The translations under genes and the position numbers were made by a program. A DNA stretch of 64,000 bases from Streptomyces sp. NBC_00670 (GTDB lineage Bacteria; Actinomycetota; Actinomycetes; Streptomycetales; Streptomycetaceae): the NCBI RefSeq assembly GCF_036226765.1, contig NZ_CP109017.1, forward strand, positions 6,139,001 through 6,203,000, in the 5' to 3' direction. Below the pieces are notes generated by a model. It was not told where the DNA came from, did not search any database, and saw nothing but the letters and a program-made list of their open reading frames with translations. Positions 8,264 through 18,393 of this stretch are shown here, one piece after another. How positions within the stretch are numbered: the stretch's first letter is position 1; the number at the start of each line of letters is the position of its first letter.

Positions 8264-10570
8264 GTGGACGTGCGGAACAAGCGCTGGCGGAGCCTGTTCC
8301 GCGGCACCCTGCGGAGCATCGCCGTATGGGCCGTCTCCACCCTCACCATGCTCGTCCTCGCCGGCCTCCTCCCCGACTTCCAGCTCCAGTCCGACACCGG
8401 CGACAGCGCCACCCGCATCGCCGTCACCGCCGCCGCCGGCGCCGGTGTCTTCGGCCTGCTCTCCGCCCTCGCCTGGCCCCTCCTCGTCCGGTTCCTCCTT
8501 CTGGTCCCCGCCCTCGTCCTCGGCCTGCTCGTCTTCTTCCTCAACGGCTCCCTCCTCCTCGTCGCCCTCCGCCTCAACCCCTCGGGCCGGGGCGAGGCCG
8601 CCCCGGAGACGGCGGTCGTGGTCGCCGCCGTGATGTCCGCCGTCGCCTCCGCGACCGGCGCCACCCTCGCCGTACGGGACGACGACGCCTACCGCAGACG
8701 CCTGTACCGGCTCGCCGACCGCCGCCGCCGGCGCGCGGCGGCGGAGTCCGGGCCGTCCTCCCCGGGCACCGTCTTCCTCCAGCTCGACGGCGTCGGCCAC
8801 GACGTACTGACGGACGCCGTGCTCAAGGGGCTGATGCCCGCCGTCGCCGCCTGGCTGGGCGTGGCCATGGGCACGGCGGCCACGCCCGGCCACGAAAGGA
8901 AGACCGCTGACGATGCCGTCGTCACCCCCGCCACCGTCCCCGGCACCGCCCCCGCCCAGGGAGCCGCCGCGGCCGCTCCCACCCACCGGCTGATCCCCTG
9001 GCGCACCGACTGGTCCAGCCAGACCGGCGCCAGCCAGCTCGGCATCCTGCACGGCTCCAACCACGACGTCCCCGCCTTCCGCTGGTACGAGAAGGACACC
9101 GGCGAGACCGTCGTCGCCAACCGGCCCACCAGCGCCGCCGAACTCCAGCGCCGGGCCGTGGAGCGGACCGGCCACGGCGGACTGCTCGCCGTCGACGGCG
9201 CCAGCCGCGGCAACCTCTTCAGCGGCGGCGCCGGCGAACAGGCCCTGGTGCTGTCGATAGCCATCCGGCGCCGCGGCCGGGCGAACCGGTCCCGCGCGGG
9301 CTACTTCGCCTACTTCTCCGACCCCGCCAACGCGGTGCGCACCGCCCTGTCCTTCGTCGCCGAGGTGTGCCGCGAGATCGTCCAGTCCACCCGTGCCCGG
9401 CTGCGCAAGCAGCGGCCCCGGGTCGGCCGCGGCGGGCTCTACCCGTTCATCCGCGCCTTCGCGACCGTCGTCGAACGGGACGTCGTCGTCGCCGCGGTGA
9501 TGGGCGACATGCTGGCCGGCCGCACCGCCGTCTACGCCGACCTGGTCGCCTACGACGAGGTCGCCCACCACTCCGGGCCGCACAGCGGGGACGCCGGGAA
9601 GGTGCTCGCCCGGCTCGACCGCGCGCTCGCGCTGATCGCGCACGTCGCCGAGATGGCGCCGCGCCCGTACCGGATCGTCGTCCTGTCCGACCACGGCCAG
9701 AGCCCCGGCGAGACCTTCCAGACGCGCTACGGACTCGGCCTCGGCGATCTGGTCCGGGCCGGCTGCGGGCTGCCCGTGCCGCGCCGGGCGCAGCGCACCC
9801 ACAGCGGCGCCGAGGCCCGCTCCGCCGTACGGGCCGCGCTGCGCCGCCCGGTGGAGGGGGACGGCGACCGGCACCGGCACACCGCATGCGGCCACACCCG
9901 CCCGGACCGCCGCTCGGTGCCCGCGCCCCGCTCCGCCGCCGAACCCGTCGTGCTCGCCTCCGGCAACCTCGGCCTGGTCTCCTTTCCGGACGTGCCGCAC
10001 CGGATGAGCAAGGAGGAGATCGACCGCCGCCACCCGGCGCTGCTGTCCACCCTCGCCAACCACCCCGGCATCGGCTTCCTGCTGGTGCGCAGTGAGGAGC
10101 ACGGCGGGGTGGTGCTCGCCGCGCACGGCGCCGAGGTGCCGGTGGACGAGCTGAGCGACGCCCACCCGGGCCCGCTCGCCGACTTCGGCCCCGGCGCCGC
10201 CGACGCCGTACGGCGCACGCACTCCTTCCCGCACACCGCCGACATCATGGTCAACTCCTGGTACGACCCGGCCGACGGCGAGGTGCTCGCCTTCGAGGAG
10301 CAGATCGGCTCGCACGGCGGGCTCGGGGGCGCGCAGGGGCGGCCGTTCCTGCTGTCGCCGCTGGAGTTCAGCCCGCCCGTCGCGGACGGTGCCGAGCTGA
10401 CCGGCGCGGAGGAGGTGCACCGGGTGCTCGCGCGCTGGCTGCGCGAGTGCGACGGCCCGCAGATCCCCGTCGACCCCGAGCCGGGCACGGTCGTCCCCCG
10501 GCCCACCGACCGCGCTCCCGCGGTCACCGGCGGCGAGGGCGGCGACGACGCCGACGAGCGGGCGGCCTGA
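8264..10570 (+). CDS. phage-holin-family membrane domain fused to alkaline-phosphatase-fold domain
   Basis: 768 residues. The first 140 residues hold about four transmembrane helices of the phage holin superfamily IV type. After a basic hinge (YRRRLYRLADRRRRR) a large domain has the alkaline phosphatase/sulfatase metal pattern: FLQLDGVGHDVL, DLVAYDEVAHHSGPHSG, VVLSDHGQSPGE and GSHGGLGG, consistent with a two-metal phosphodiesterase-like site. It is probably an envelope phosphoesterase, with the topology (inside or outside) not settled by sequence. The GTG at 8264 follows AAGAGCGAGG; a GTG six bases later is an alternative. Streptomycetes commonly carry such proteins without a proven function. 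Confidence 0.85.
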   Translation: MDVRNKRWRSLFRGTLRSIAVWAVSTLTMLVLAGLLPDFQLQSDTGDSATRIAVTAAAGAGVFGLLSALAWPLLVRFLLLVPALVLGLLVFFLNGSLLLVALRLNPSGRGEAAPETAVVVAAVMSAVASATGATLAVRDDDAYRRRLYRLADRRRRRAAAESGPSSPGTVFLQLDGVGHDVLTDAVLKGLMPAVAAWLGVAMGTAATPGHERKTADDAVVTPATVPGTAPAQGAAAAAPTHRLIPWRTDWSSQTGASQLGILHGSNHDVPAFRWYEKDTGETVVANRPTSAAELQRRAVERTGHGGLLAVDGASRGNLFSGGAGEQALVLSIAIRRRGRANRSRAGYFAYFSDPANAVRTALSFVAEVCREIVQSTRARLRKQRPRVGRGGLYPFIRAFATVVERDVVVAAVMGDMLAGRTAVYADLVAYDEVAHHSGPHSGDAGKVLARLDRALALIAHVAEMAPRPYRIVVLSDHGQSPGETFQTRYGLGLGDLVRAGCGLPVPRRAQRTHSGAEARSAVRAALRRPVEGDGDRHRHTACGHTRPDRRSVPAPRSAAEPVVLASGNLGLVSFPDVPHRMSKEEIDRRHPALLSTLANHPGIGFLLVRSEEHGGVVLAAHGAEVPVDELSDAHPGPLADFGPGAADAVRRTHSFPHTADIMVNSWYDPADGEVLAFEEQIGSHGGLGGAQGRPFLLSPLEFSPPVADGAELTGAEEVHRVLARWLRECDGPQIPVDPEPGTVVPRPTDRAPAVTGGEGGDDADERAA

Positions 10571-10662
10571 ACGGGCGGGTGCGCCGGGCGGGAATGTGAT
10601 CGGATGGGGCCGGTACCCGTGCCGGGAACCGCTTCGCACAACATTCGAAAGAAGGACGCACA

Positions 10663-11088
10663 GTGGCAACCACGCGCACCGCGCACACCGTCTGGGAAGG
10701 CAACCTGCTCGAGGGCAACGGTGTCGTCACCTTCGACTCCTCCGGCATCGGCCAGCAGCCGGTGTCGTGGCCGTCGCGCGCCGAGCAGGCCAACGGCAAG
10801 ACCAGCCCCGAAGAGCTGATCGCCGCCGCCCACTCGAGCTGCTTCTCCATGGCGCTGTCGCACGGCCTGGCCGGCGCCGGCACCCCGCCCACCAAGATCG
10901 AGACGAAGGCCGACGTCACCTTCCAGCCGGGCACGGGCATCACCGGCATCCACCTGACCGTCGAGGGCACCGTCCCCGGCCTGGACGCCGACGCGTTCAC
11001 CGCCGCCGCCGAGGACGCCAAGAAGAACTGCCCGGTCAGCCAGGCCCTGGCCGGCACCGAGATCACCCTGACCGCGAAGCTCGCCTGA
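10663..11088 (+). CDS. OsmC family peroxiredoxin
   Basis: 141 residues with both redox cysteines of the OsmC/Ohr fold: Cys in AAHSSCFSMALS and Cys in KKNCPVSQALAG. The first strand WEGNLLEGNGVV is typical of the OsmC branch. It reduces organic hydroperoxides in the cytoplasm using a dithiol donor. A GTG start at 10663 follows AAGGACG. It stands alone between the holin/phosphatase gene and dnaK and is followed by a strong terminator hairpin. Confidence 0.93.
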   Translation: MATTRTAHTVWEGNLLEGNGVVTFDSSGIGQQPVSWPSRAEQANGKTSPEELIAAAHSSCFSMALSHGLAGAGTPPTKIETKADVTFQPGTGITGIHLTVEGTVPGLDADAFTAAAEDAKKNCPVSQALAGTEITLTAKLA

Positions 11089-11108
11089 CGGTCCGTACAC
11101 GTACGACG

Positions 11109-11140
11109 AGCCGCGTCCCCGCACTTCGGGGGGCGCGGCT
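11109..11140 (+). terminator. rho-independent-type terminator after osmC
   Basis: The arms AGCCGCG-CCCC and GGGG-CGCGGCT surround a short loop, followed by TTTCGTCGT. The position 20 bases after the stop fits termination of the OsmC transcript. Confidence 0.75.
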
Positions 11141-11195
11141 TTCGTCGTCCCCGGGGTACCCGGAGCCCGGCGGACGTACGGGGGCCGAAAGAGGG

Positions 11196-11216
11196 GTTGA
11201 CAACAGCCCGCTCAAG
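11196..11216 (+). promoter_or_regulatory. HAIR-like operator overlapping a TTGACA promoter
   Basis: GTTGACA, seven bases, then GCTCAAG: exactly the 7-7-7 spacing of the HspR element CTTGAGT-N7-ACTCAAG, with four of seven left and six of seven right positions matching. TTGACA (11197-11202) doubles as a -35 box, with TGTGCT 17 bases later as a poor -10. This is the expected arrangement for HspR repression of a Streptomyces dnaK gene. Confidence 0.55.
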
Positions 11217-11307
11217 TTTTGTGCTGGAGTGCAGAGCAGTCGGTGGCGTGTGCAGGGCACGTAGGAGAACGGGCAGGGGCGGAATCCGGTCGAGAAGGGG
11301 TACGACG

Positions 11308-13158
<1,851 letters not shown>

Positions 13159-13346
13159 CTCGGGGGGTCCGGTTCGTTGGCGGGTGCGGGTGCGTCGTGG
13201 CTTGTCGCGCAGTTCCCCGCGCCCCTGAAAAGCAGGGGGCGCCCCCTGCTTTTCAGGGGCGCGGGGCTGTGTCGATGTGCGGCTCCGCCGCGTGGGCGCG
13301 AGCAACCACATCCCACCCGCACCCGCCAACGAACCGAACCCCCGGG
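13159..13346. repeat. inverted pair of module A between convergent genes
   Basis: A copy of module A in one orientation at 13205-13226 is followed by AGCAGGGGGCGCCCCCTGCT, an exact 20-base palindrome, and a partial copy in the other orientation ending near 13266. Flanking segments GGTTCGTTGGCGGGTGCGGG and the inverse CCCGCACCCGCCAACGAACC extend the symmetry. It lies between dnaK and a convergent methyltransferase gene and probably terminates both. Confidence 0.8.
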
Positions 13347-14093
13347 CTACTGGGCGCCGTCCGGCCTCCGGAACGCCCGTAGGGCGAACCGGGGGGCCGG
13401 GCGGGCCCGGTCCTGGTCGGGGAGCGCGGCGAGTTGCGCCGCGAAGGACTCCGCCGCCGCATCCCCCGGCGGCAACGTCACGAACCACCCCCGGCGCAGG
13501 TCCGCGAGCGCCCGCCGGGGGCTGCGTCCCTGCCCCCGGAACCCGCCCCGCCCGGCGGGCACCAGCCCGGCCCCGGCGGCGTACGCCGCGACGTCGTCCG
13601 CCGCGTCCCGCGGCTCACTGCGCGGCCGGGAGGCCATCACCGCGTCGATGTCGCTGCCCACGTTGTGCGCCGCGGCCTTGTCGACCGTCGTCACCCACAC
13701 CCCGCCCGGCGCCAGCACCCGCGCGCACTCGGCGGCCATGGCCCGTACCTCGTCCGCGTGCGGGGCGAGGTGCAGCAGCCATATGGTGACGACCGCGTCG
13801 AAGCGTCCGTCGGGGAACGGCAGGCGTCGGGTGTCCGCGCGCACCACCGCGCCGGGCAGCCGCGCGGCCGCCCGGCGGGTCATCTCGAAGGAGAGGTCGG
13901 CCCCCACCACCCGCGTGCCCGGCCGCGCCGCGGCGAGGCGGCGGGTGACGATGCCCGTGCCGCACGCCGCGTCCAGCAGCGTGCGGCACCCGTCCGGCAG
14001 CAGCGCGAGCACGGCCTCGGCGGCGGCCGCCGCACGGGGCTCGCCGCCGCGCAGGTCGTCGTACCGCTCGGCCTCCTGGTCGTAGTCGAGCAT
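13347..14093 (-). CDS. class I SAM-dependent methyltransferase
   Basis: 248 residues. Motif I is LLDAACGTGIVTRRLA, the ribose-binding acidic end of strand 2 is VVGADLSFEM, then ADTRRLPFPDGRFDAVVTIW and a post-motif ARVLAPGGVWVTTV. This is the UbiE/Mtf11 type of small-molecule methyltransferase; the acceptor is unknown. The ATG at 14093 follows GGGGGAGGC. It lies 31 bases after the pterin dehydratase gene on the same strand and is probably cotranscribed with it. Confidence 0.88.
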   Translation of the reverse strand: MLDYDQEAERYDDLRGGEPRAAAAAEAVLALLPDGCRTLLDAACGTGIVTRRLAAARPGTRVVGADLSFEMTRRAAARLPGAVVRADTRRLPFPDGRFDAVVTIWLLHLAPHADEVRAMAAECARVLAPGGVWVTTVDKAAAHNVGSDIDAVMASRPRSEPRDAADDVAAYAAGAGLVPAGRGGFRGQGRSPRRALADLRRGWFVTLPPGDAAAESFAAQLAALPDQDRARPAPRFALRAFRRPDGAQ

Positions 14094-14124
14094 CCCGGCC
14101 TCCCCCTCGGTGCGCTCGGCAGGG

Positions 14125-14430
14125 TCAGTGCGCGCCGTGCACGGGCGCGAGGTCCGCCACCCGGCGGGCGAGGTCGAAGTCGAGCGCGGTGACGGCGCCG
14201 CCCGCGCTGTGCGTGTGCACGGTCAGCGCCACCGTGTCGTACCCCAGGGTGAGGTCGGAGTGGTGGTTCAACTCCTCCTGGACCTGGGCGATGTGCACGA
14301 CCATCGCGGTCGCCGCGAAATGGGAGCCGAGGCGGTAGGACCGGGTGAGCCGGCCGTCCGTCAGCGACCAGCCGGGCAGCTCCGCCAGCCGGTGACCGAT
14401 CTCCTCCTGCGACAACGGCTCGACCGCCAT
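14125..14430 (-). CDS. pterin-4-alpha-carbinolamine dehydratase
   Basis: 101 residues, the full family length. The active-site signature is present as ELNHHSDLTLGYDTVAL, followed by THSAGGAVTALDFDLARRV. The enzyme dehydrates 4a-hydroxytetrahydrobiopterin in pterin recycling after aromatic amino acid hydroxylation. No aromatic hydroxylase lies nearby, so in this genome it may serve another pterin or a regulatory role, as in several bacteria. GAGGAGCGAGG precedes the ATG. It heads a two-gene unit with the methyltransferase. Confidence 0.93.
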   Translation of the reverse strand: MAVEPLSQEEIGHRLAELPGWSLTDGRLTRSYRLGSHFAATAMVVHIAQVQEELNHHSDLTLGYDTVALTVHTHSAGGAVTALDFDLARRVADLAPVHGAH

Positions 14431-14603
14431 GACCTCGCTCCTCTCCCGGAATTCACAGGTGTACGCCCGCCCTCCGGGACGCCCAAGTACCTCAGAGGAC
14501 TGGCATTCCGATCGGATGACATGATCTCATGCGGGGAGCGGTGGAGGCGGATTCAGGGAAACGCCACACCGCACGCACACTTCGGCACGTGGGGAGGCGT
14601 GGC

Positions 14604-15467
14604 GTGAGCGAACGGCGGGCCGCGCCCACCGTGGGCCAGGTCGTGCTCGGCCGACGCCTGCAGGAACTGCGCGAGGCGGCCGGACTGCGCCGGGAGGTGG
14701 CCGCACAGGTACTGCGGGTCGCCCCGGCCACCGTGCGGCGCATGGAAATGGCCGAGGTGACGCTGAAGATCCCGTACGTCCAGGTGCTGCTCACCACGTA
14801 CGGCGTCCCCGAGCACGAGGTCGCCGCGTTCGTCGCGCTGGTCGAGGCCGCCAACGAACCCGGCTGGTGGCAGCGGTACCACGACGTGCTGCCCGACTGG
14901 TTCAGCATGCACGTCAGCCTGGAGGGCGCGGCACGCGTCATCCGCTCCTACGAGCCGCACTTCGCGCCCGGGCTGCTCCAGACGGAAGGCTACGCGCGGG
15001 CCGTGATGGAGGCCGGCACGATCGGGCAGACCAGCCCCCAGGACGTCGAACGGCATGTGTCGCTGCGGATGCACCGGCAGAAGCTGCTGGCCCGCGAGGA
15101 CGCCCCCCACCTGTGGGTCATCATGGACGAGACGGCACTGCTGCGGCCGGTCAGCATGCGGCCCGAGGTGATGCGGGACCAGCTGGACCGGCTCCTCGAA
15201 GCCTGCGAGAACGACCGGATCACGCTCCAGGTCGCCGAGTTCGCGTCCGGCCCGCACCCCGGCACGTACACGTCCTTCACCCTGTTCCGCTTCGCCCAGC
15301 CGGAACTGCCCGACATGGTCTACAGCGAGTACCTCACGGGCGCGCTCTACCTGGACAACCGCCAGGAGGTTGCCACCCACCTCGAGGTCCTGGACCACAT
15401 GTCCGCCCACGCCGCCTCGGCCGCCCGCACGAGGGACGTCCTCAAGGCCTACCGCGAGCGCTACTGA
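14604..15467 (+). CDS. XRE-family regulator with DUF5753 domain
   Basis: 287 residues. The helix-turn-helix lies at about residues 10-65 (LGRRLQELREAAGLRREVAA, then LRVAPATVRRMEM). The rest is DUF5753 with its typical YEPHFAPGLLQTEGYARA motif and the late YLDNRQEVATHLEVLDHM. This is the very large Streptomyces BldB-partner-like family; most members are encoded beside a small DUF397 gene, but none is seen here. The GTG at 14604 has GGGGAGG upstream. Its target is unknown. The downstream PL11 gene begins 89 bases later and could be read by the same transcript. Confidence 0.9.
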   Translation: MSERRAAPTVGQVVLGRRLQELREAAGLRREVAAQVLRVAPATVRRMEMAEVTLKIPYVQVLLTTYGVPEHEVAAFVALVEAANEPGWWQRYHDVLPDWFSMHVSLEGAARVIRSYEPHFAPGLLQTEGYARAVMEAGTIGQTSPQDVERHVSLRMHRQKLLAREDAPHLWVIMDETALLRPVSMRPEVMRDQLDRLLEACENDRITLQVAEFASGPHPGTYTSFTLFRFAQPELPDMVYSEYLTGALYLDNRQEVATHLEVLDHMSAHAASAARTRDVLKAYRERY

Positions 15468-15555
15468 GGCGGCCGGGCCCGCCCACCCCGGCAACCTCCC
15501 CCCACCCGGCGGCGACTGACCCACGGAACCCAGCCCCCGCCTCCGGAGGTCCCCC

Positions 15556-17424
15556 GTGGGAAACGGTCACCCCAGACGAACCCTCTCCTTCGCCCTGGCG
15601 GCCACCACCGCCCTCCTCGCCACCGCCCTCACCACCCTCGCCCCCGGCCCCGCCGCGGCCGCCACCACCGCACGCCAGGTCGAGAAGCTCGACCGCGGCC
15701 TCGTCAGCGTGCACACCGACAGCGGCAACCTGATCAGCTGGCGCTGGCTCGCCACCGACCCCGACGACGTGTCGTTCAACGTCTACCGGGCCGGCACCAA
15801 GGTGAACTCCAGCCCCGTCACCGGCTCCACCGACTACTTCCACTCCGGCGCCCCCGACTCCGCCGACTACACCGTCCGCGCCGTCGTCAACGGCACCGAA
15901 CAGGGCGACTCCGCGCACGCCATCCAGTTCCGCGGCGGCTACAAGGACGTGCCCATCAGCGCCCCGGCGGGCGGCACCACCCCCGACGGCGTCTCCTACA
16001 CCTACGAGGCCAACGACGCCTCCGTCGGCGACCTCGACGGCGACGGACAGCTGGAGTTCGTCCTCAAGTGGCAGCCCACCAACGCCAAGGACAACTCCCA
16101 GTCCGGCTACACCGGCAACACCGTTGTCGACGGCATCAAGCTCGACGGCACCCGCCTCTGGCGCATCGACCTCGGCAGGAACATCCGCTCCGGCGCGCAC
16201 TACACCCAGTTCCAGGTGTACGACTACGACGGCGACGGCAAGGCCGAGATCGCCATGAAGACCGCCGACGGCACCAAGGACGGCACCGGCACCGTCCTCG
16301 GCAGCTCCTCCGCCGACCACCGCAACTCCAGCGGCTACGTCCTCTCCGGGCCCGAGTACCTGACCATGTTCAACGGGCAGACCGGCAAGGCCATGCAGTC
16401 CGTCGACTACGTCCCGGCCCGCGGCACCGTCTCCTCCTGGGGCGACTCCTACGGCAACCGCGTCGACCGCTTCCTCGCCGGCACCGCCTACCTCGACGGG
16501 CAGCGCCCGTCCCTGATCATGGCCCGCGGCTACTACACCCGTACCGTCGTCGCCGCCTGGGACTGGCGCAACGGCGCCTTCACCCGCCGCTGGACCTTCG
16601 ACACCAACTCCTCCACCAACAGCGGCAAGGGCTACGACGGCCAGGGCAACCACCAGCTCTCCGTCGCGGACGTCGACGGCGACGGCAAGGACGAGATCGT
16701 GTACGGCGCGATGGCCGTCGACGACAACGGCTACGCGCTGTGGACCACGAAGAACGGTCACGGCGACGCCATGCACGTCGGCGACCTCGACCCCTCCCGC
16801 TCCGGCCTGGAGGAGTTCAAGGTGGACGAGGACTCGTCAAAACCGTCGTCGTACATGGCGGACGCGAGGACCGGGCAGGTCATCTGGTCCACCCCCGCGG
16901 GCGGCGACAACGGCCGGGGCGTCTGCGGGGACATCTGGTCCGGCAGCGCGGGCGCCGAGTCCTGGTCGTCGTCGGAGAGCGGCATCCGCGACCCCAAGGG
17001 CACGGTCGTGGCGAGCCGCAAGCCGTCCAGCACCAACTTCCTGTCCTGGTGGGACGGCGACACCACACGCGAACTGCTGGACGCCACGCACATCGACAAG
17101 TACGGCACCTCGTCCGACACCCGGCTGCTGACCGCGTCCGGGGTCCACTCCAACAACGGCACCAAGGCGACGCCGTCGCTGGCCGGGGACATCCTCGGCG
17201 ACTGGCGCGAGGAGGTCGTCTGGCCGAGCACCAACAACACCGTCCTGCGGATCTACTCCACGCCGTACGAGACGAGCACCCGGATCACCACCCTGCTCCA
17301 CGACACCCAGTACCGCACGGCGCTGGCCTGGCAGAACACCGCGTACAACCAGCCGCCGCACCCGAGCTTCTTCCTCGGCTCGGGCATGTCGACGGCCCCG
17401 CGCCCCTCGGTCTACACCCCCTGA
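15556..17424 (+). CDS. secreted rhamnogalacturonan lyase, PL11 family
   Basis: 622 residues. A signal peptide (residues 1-35) ends at GPAAAAT. A small beta domain follows (VEKLDRGLVSVHTDSGN), then the PL11 eight-bladed propeller with calcium-binding loops DLDGDGQLEF, DYDGDGKAEI and DVDGDGKDEI and conserved GNHQLSVADVDG and GDILGDWREEVVW. It cleaves the rhamnose-galacturonate backbone of rhamnogalacturonan I by beta-elimination, outside the cell. There is no carbohydrate-binding module. The GTG at 15556 follows GGAGG. It is the first gene of the plant cell wall degradation block, but no CebR box was seen before it. Confidence 0.93.
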   Translation: MGNGHPRRTLSFALAATTALLATALTTLAPGPAAAATTARQVEKLDRGLVSVHTDSGNLISWRWLATDPDDVSFNVYRAGTKVNSSPVTGSTDYFHSGAPDSADYTVRAVVNGTEQGDSAHAIQFRGGYKDVPISAPAGGTTPDGVSYTYEANDASVGDLDGDGQLEFVLKWQPTNAKDNSQSGYTGNTVVDGIKLDGTRLWRIDLGRNIRSGAHYTQFQVYDYDGDGKAEIAMKTADGTKDGTGTVLGSSSADHRNSSGYVLSGPEYLTMFNGQTGKAMQSVDYVPARGTVSSWGDSYGNRVDRFLAGTAYLDGQRPSLIMARGYYTRTVVAAWDWRNGAFTRRWTFDTNSSTNSGKGYDGQGNHQLSVADVDGDGKDEIVYGAMAVDDNGYALWTTKNGHGDAMHVGDLDPSRSGLEEFKVDEDSSKPSSYMADARTGQVIWSTPAGGDNGRGVCGDIWSGSAGAESWSSSESGIRDPKGTVVASRKPSSTNFLSWWDGDTTRELLDATHIDKYGTSSDTRLLTASGVHSNNGTKATPSLAGDILGDWREEVVWPSTNNTVLRIYSTPYETSTRITTLLHDTQYRTALAWQNTAYNQPPHPSFFLGSGMSTAPRPSVYTP

Positions 17425-17445
17425 CGTCCCCCCCGCAGCACGTTC

Positions 17446-17476
17446 GGAGGCCGTCCGCACACCGCGGGCGGCCTCC
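17446..17476 (+). terminator. hairpin after the PL11 gene
   Basis: GGAGGCCG-CCGC pairs with GCGG-CGGCCTCC across a four-base loop, 22 bases after the stop. There is no T run, which is usual in Streptomyces. Confidence 0.65.
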
Positions 17477-17609
17477 CGCGTTCCCCTCGTGGCCCTCCCG
17501 CACCAATGACCCTCTATGAATCGTAAGGGTGATGTACGTCTCGTTTCCGCAACCATGTCCTCCTTACACGAGTCATCCACGTGCACCACAGCCTCACCAT
17601 GGGGGGACC

Positions 17610-18338
17610 ATGAACCCGCAAAACCCGCAAAACCCGCAGTTCCCGCAGGACCCGCAGCACGCGCAGGACCCGCAGCAGGCGCCGTACCCGCCGCACCCGC
17701 AGCCGCCGGTGTACCAGCAGAACCCGCAGCAGCAGGCGCCCTACCCGCCGCAGTACCCGCAGCAGCCCGGCTGGGGCACCCCGCCGCCGATGCCGCAGCC
17801 GCCCCGCCGGAACACCGGCAGGATCGTCGGCTTCAGCTGTCTCGGCGTGCTGGCCCTCTTCGTGGTCCTCGGCATCGTCGTCGCCGCGGTGGGCGGCGGG
17901 GACGACGACAAGAAGAGCACCGTCTCCAGCGGCCAGGCCAAGGACGACTCCGCGAAGGACGACGCGGCCAAGAGCGGCGACGACGCCAAGAGCGACAAGG
18001 GCGACAAGAGCGGCAGCGGCGCCAAGGACGACGACAAGAGCGACGACAAGTCGACCGGCAGCCAGGCCGACCAGTTCAAGGCCTGTGTCGCCAAGAAGGG
18101 CACCGCCGGCGAGAAGGACGCCGTCGAGCACGTCACCAAGGTGACCGGCACCGACAAGCGGAACGACATCCTCGACTCGGCCGAGGTCTTCACCGACTTC
18201 ACCGGCGGCTTCATGAGCGCCAACGCGGGCGACGCCAAGCTGATCACCTCGGCGTTCACCAGCTGCTACGAGTCCGACAACGGGCTCGTCACGGTGTACG
18301 GCAAGGACGGCGACATGATCACCAACGGCAACTACTGA
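17610..18338 (+). CDS. membrane-anchored Pro/Gln-rich protein of unknown function
   Basis: 242 residues. Residues 1-65 are rich in Pro, Gln and Asn (NPQNPQNPQFPQDPQ), a cytoplasmic low-complexity tail. One transmembrane helix follows at about 70-95 (FSCLGVLALFVVLGIVVAAV), then an outside linker of Lys, Asp and Ser (KDDSAKDDAAKSGDD), then a compact domain from about 145 with two cysteines (FKACVAKKGT and TSCYESDNG) that may form a disulfide. The ATG at 17610 has GGGGGGA upstream; an in-frame start at 17529 would add a tail and is rejected. The family is common in streptomycetes and has no known function. Confidence 0.82.
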   Translation: MNPQNPQNPQFPQDPQHAQDPQQAPYPPHPQPPVYQQNPQQQAPYPPQYPQQPGWGTPPPMPQPPRRNTGRIVGFSCLGVLALFVVLGIVVAAVGGGDDDKKSTVSSGQAKDDSAKDDAAKSGDDAKSDKGDKSGSGAKDDDKSDDKSTGSQADQFKACVAKKGTAGEKDAVEHVTKVTGTDKRNDILDSAEVFTDFTGGFMSANAGDAKLITSAFTSCYESDNGLVTVYGKDGDMITNGNY

Positions 18339-18346
18339 GCACACGA

Positions 18347-18380
18347 GCGGGCGCGTACCGGAATCCCGGCACGCGCCCGC
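18347..18380. terminator. bidirectional terminator hairpin
   Basis: GCGGGCGCGT and ACGCGCCCGC form a perfect ten-base stem around a 14-base loop, between two convergent genes (stops at 18338 and 18394). Confidence 0.75.
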
Positions 18381-18393
18381 CGTGCCCCTGCCG

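Noticed and set aside
8084..10669. A minus-strand open frame of about 860 codons opposite the holin/phosphatase gene
   Set aside because: It is low-complexity and has no motif; the plus strand codes a protein with a membrane domain and a metal site.
15468..15555. CebR box before the PL11 gene
   Set aside because: No sequence close to TGGGAGCGCTCCCA is present in the gap.
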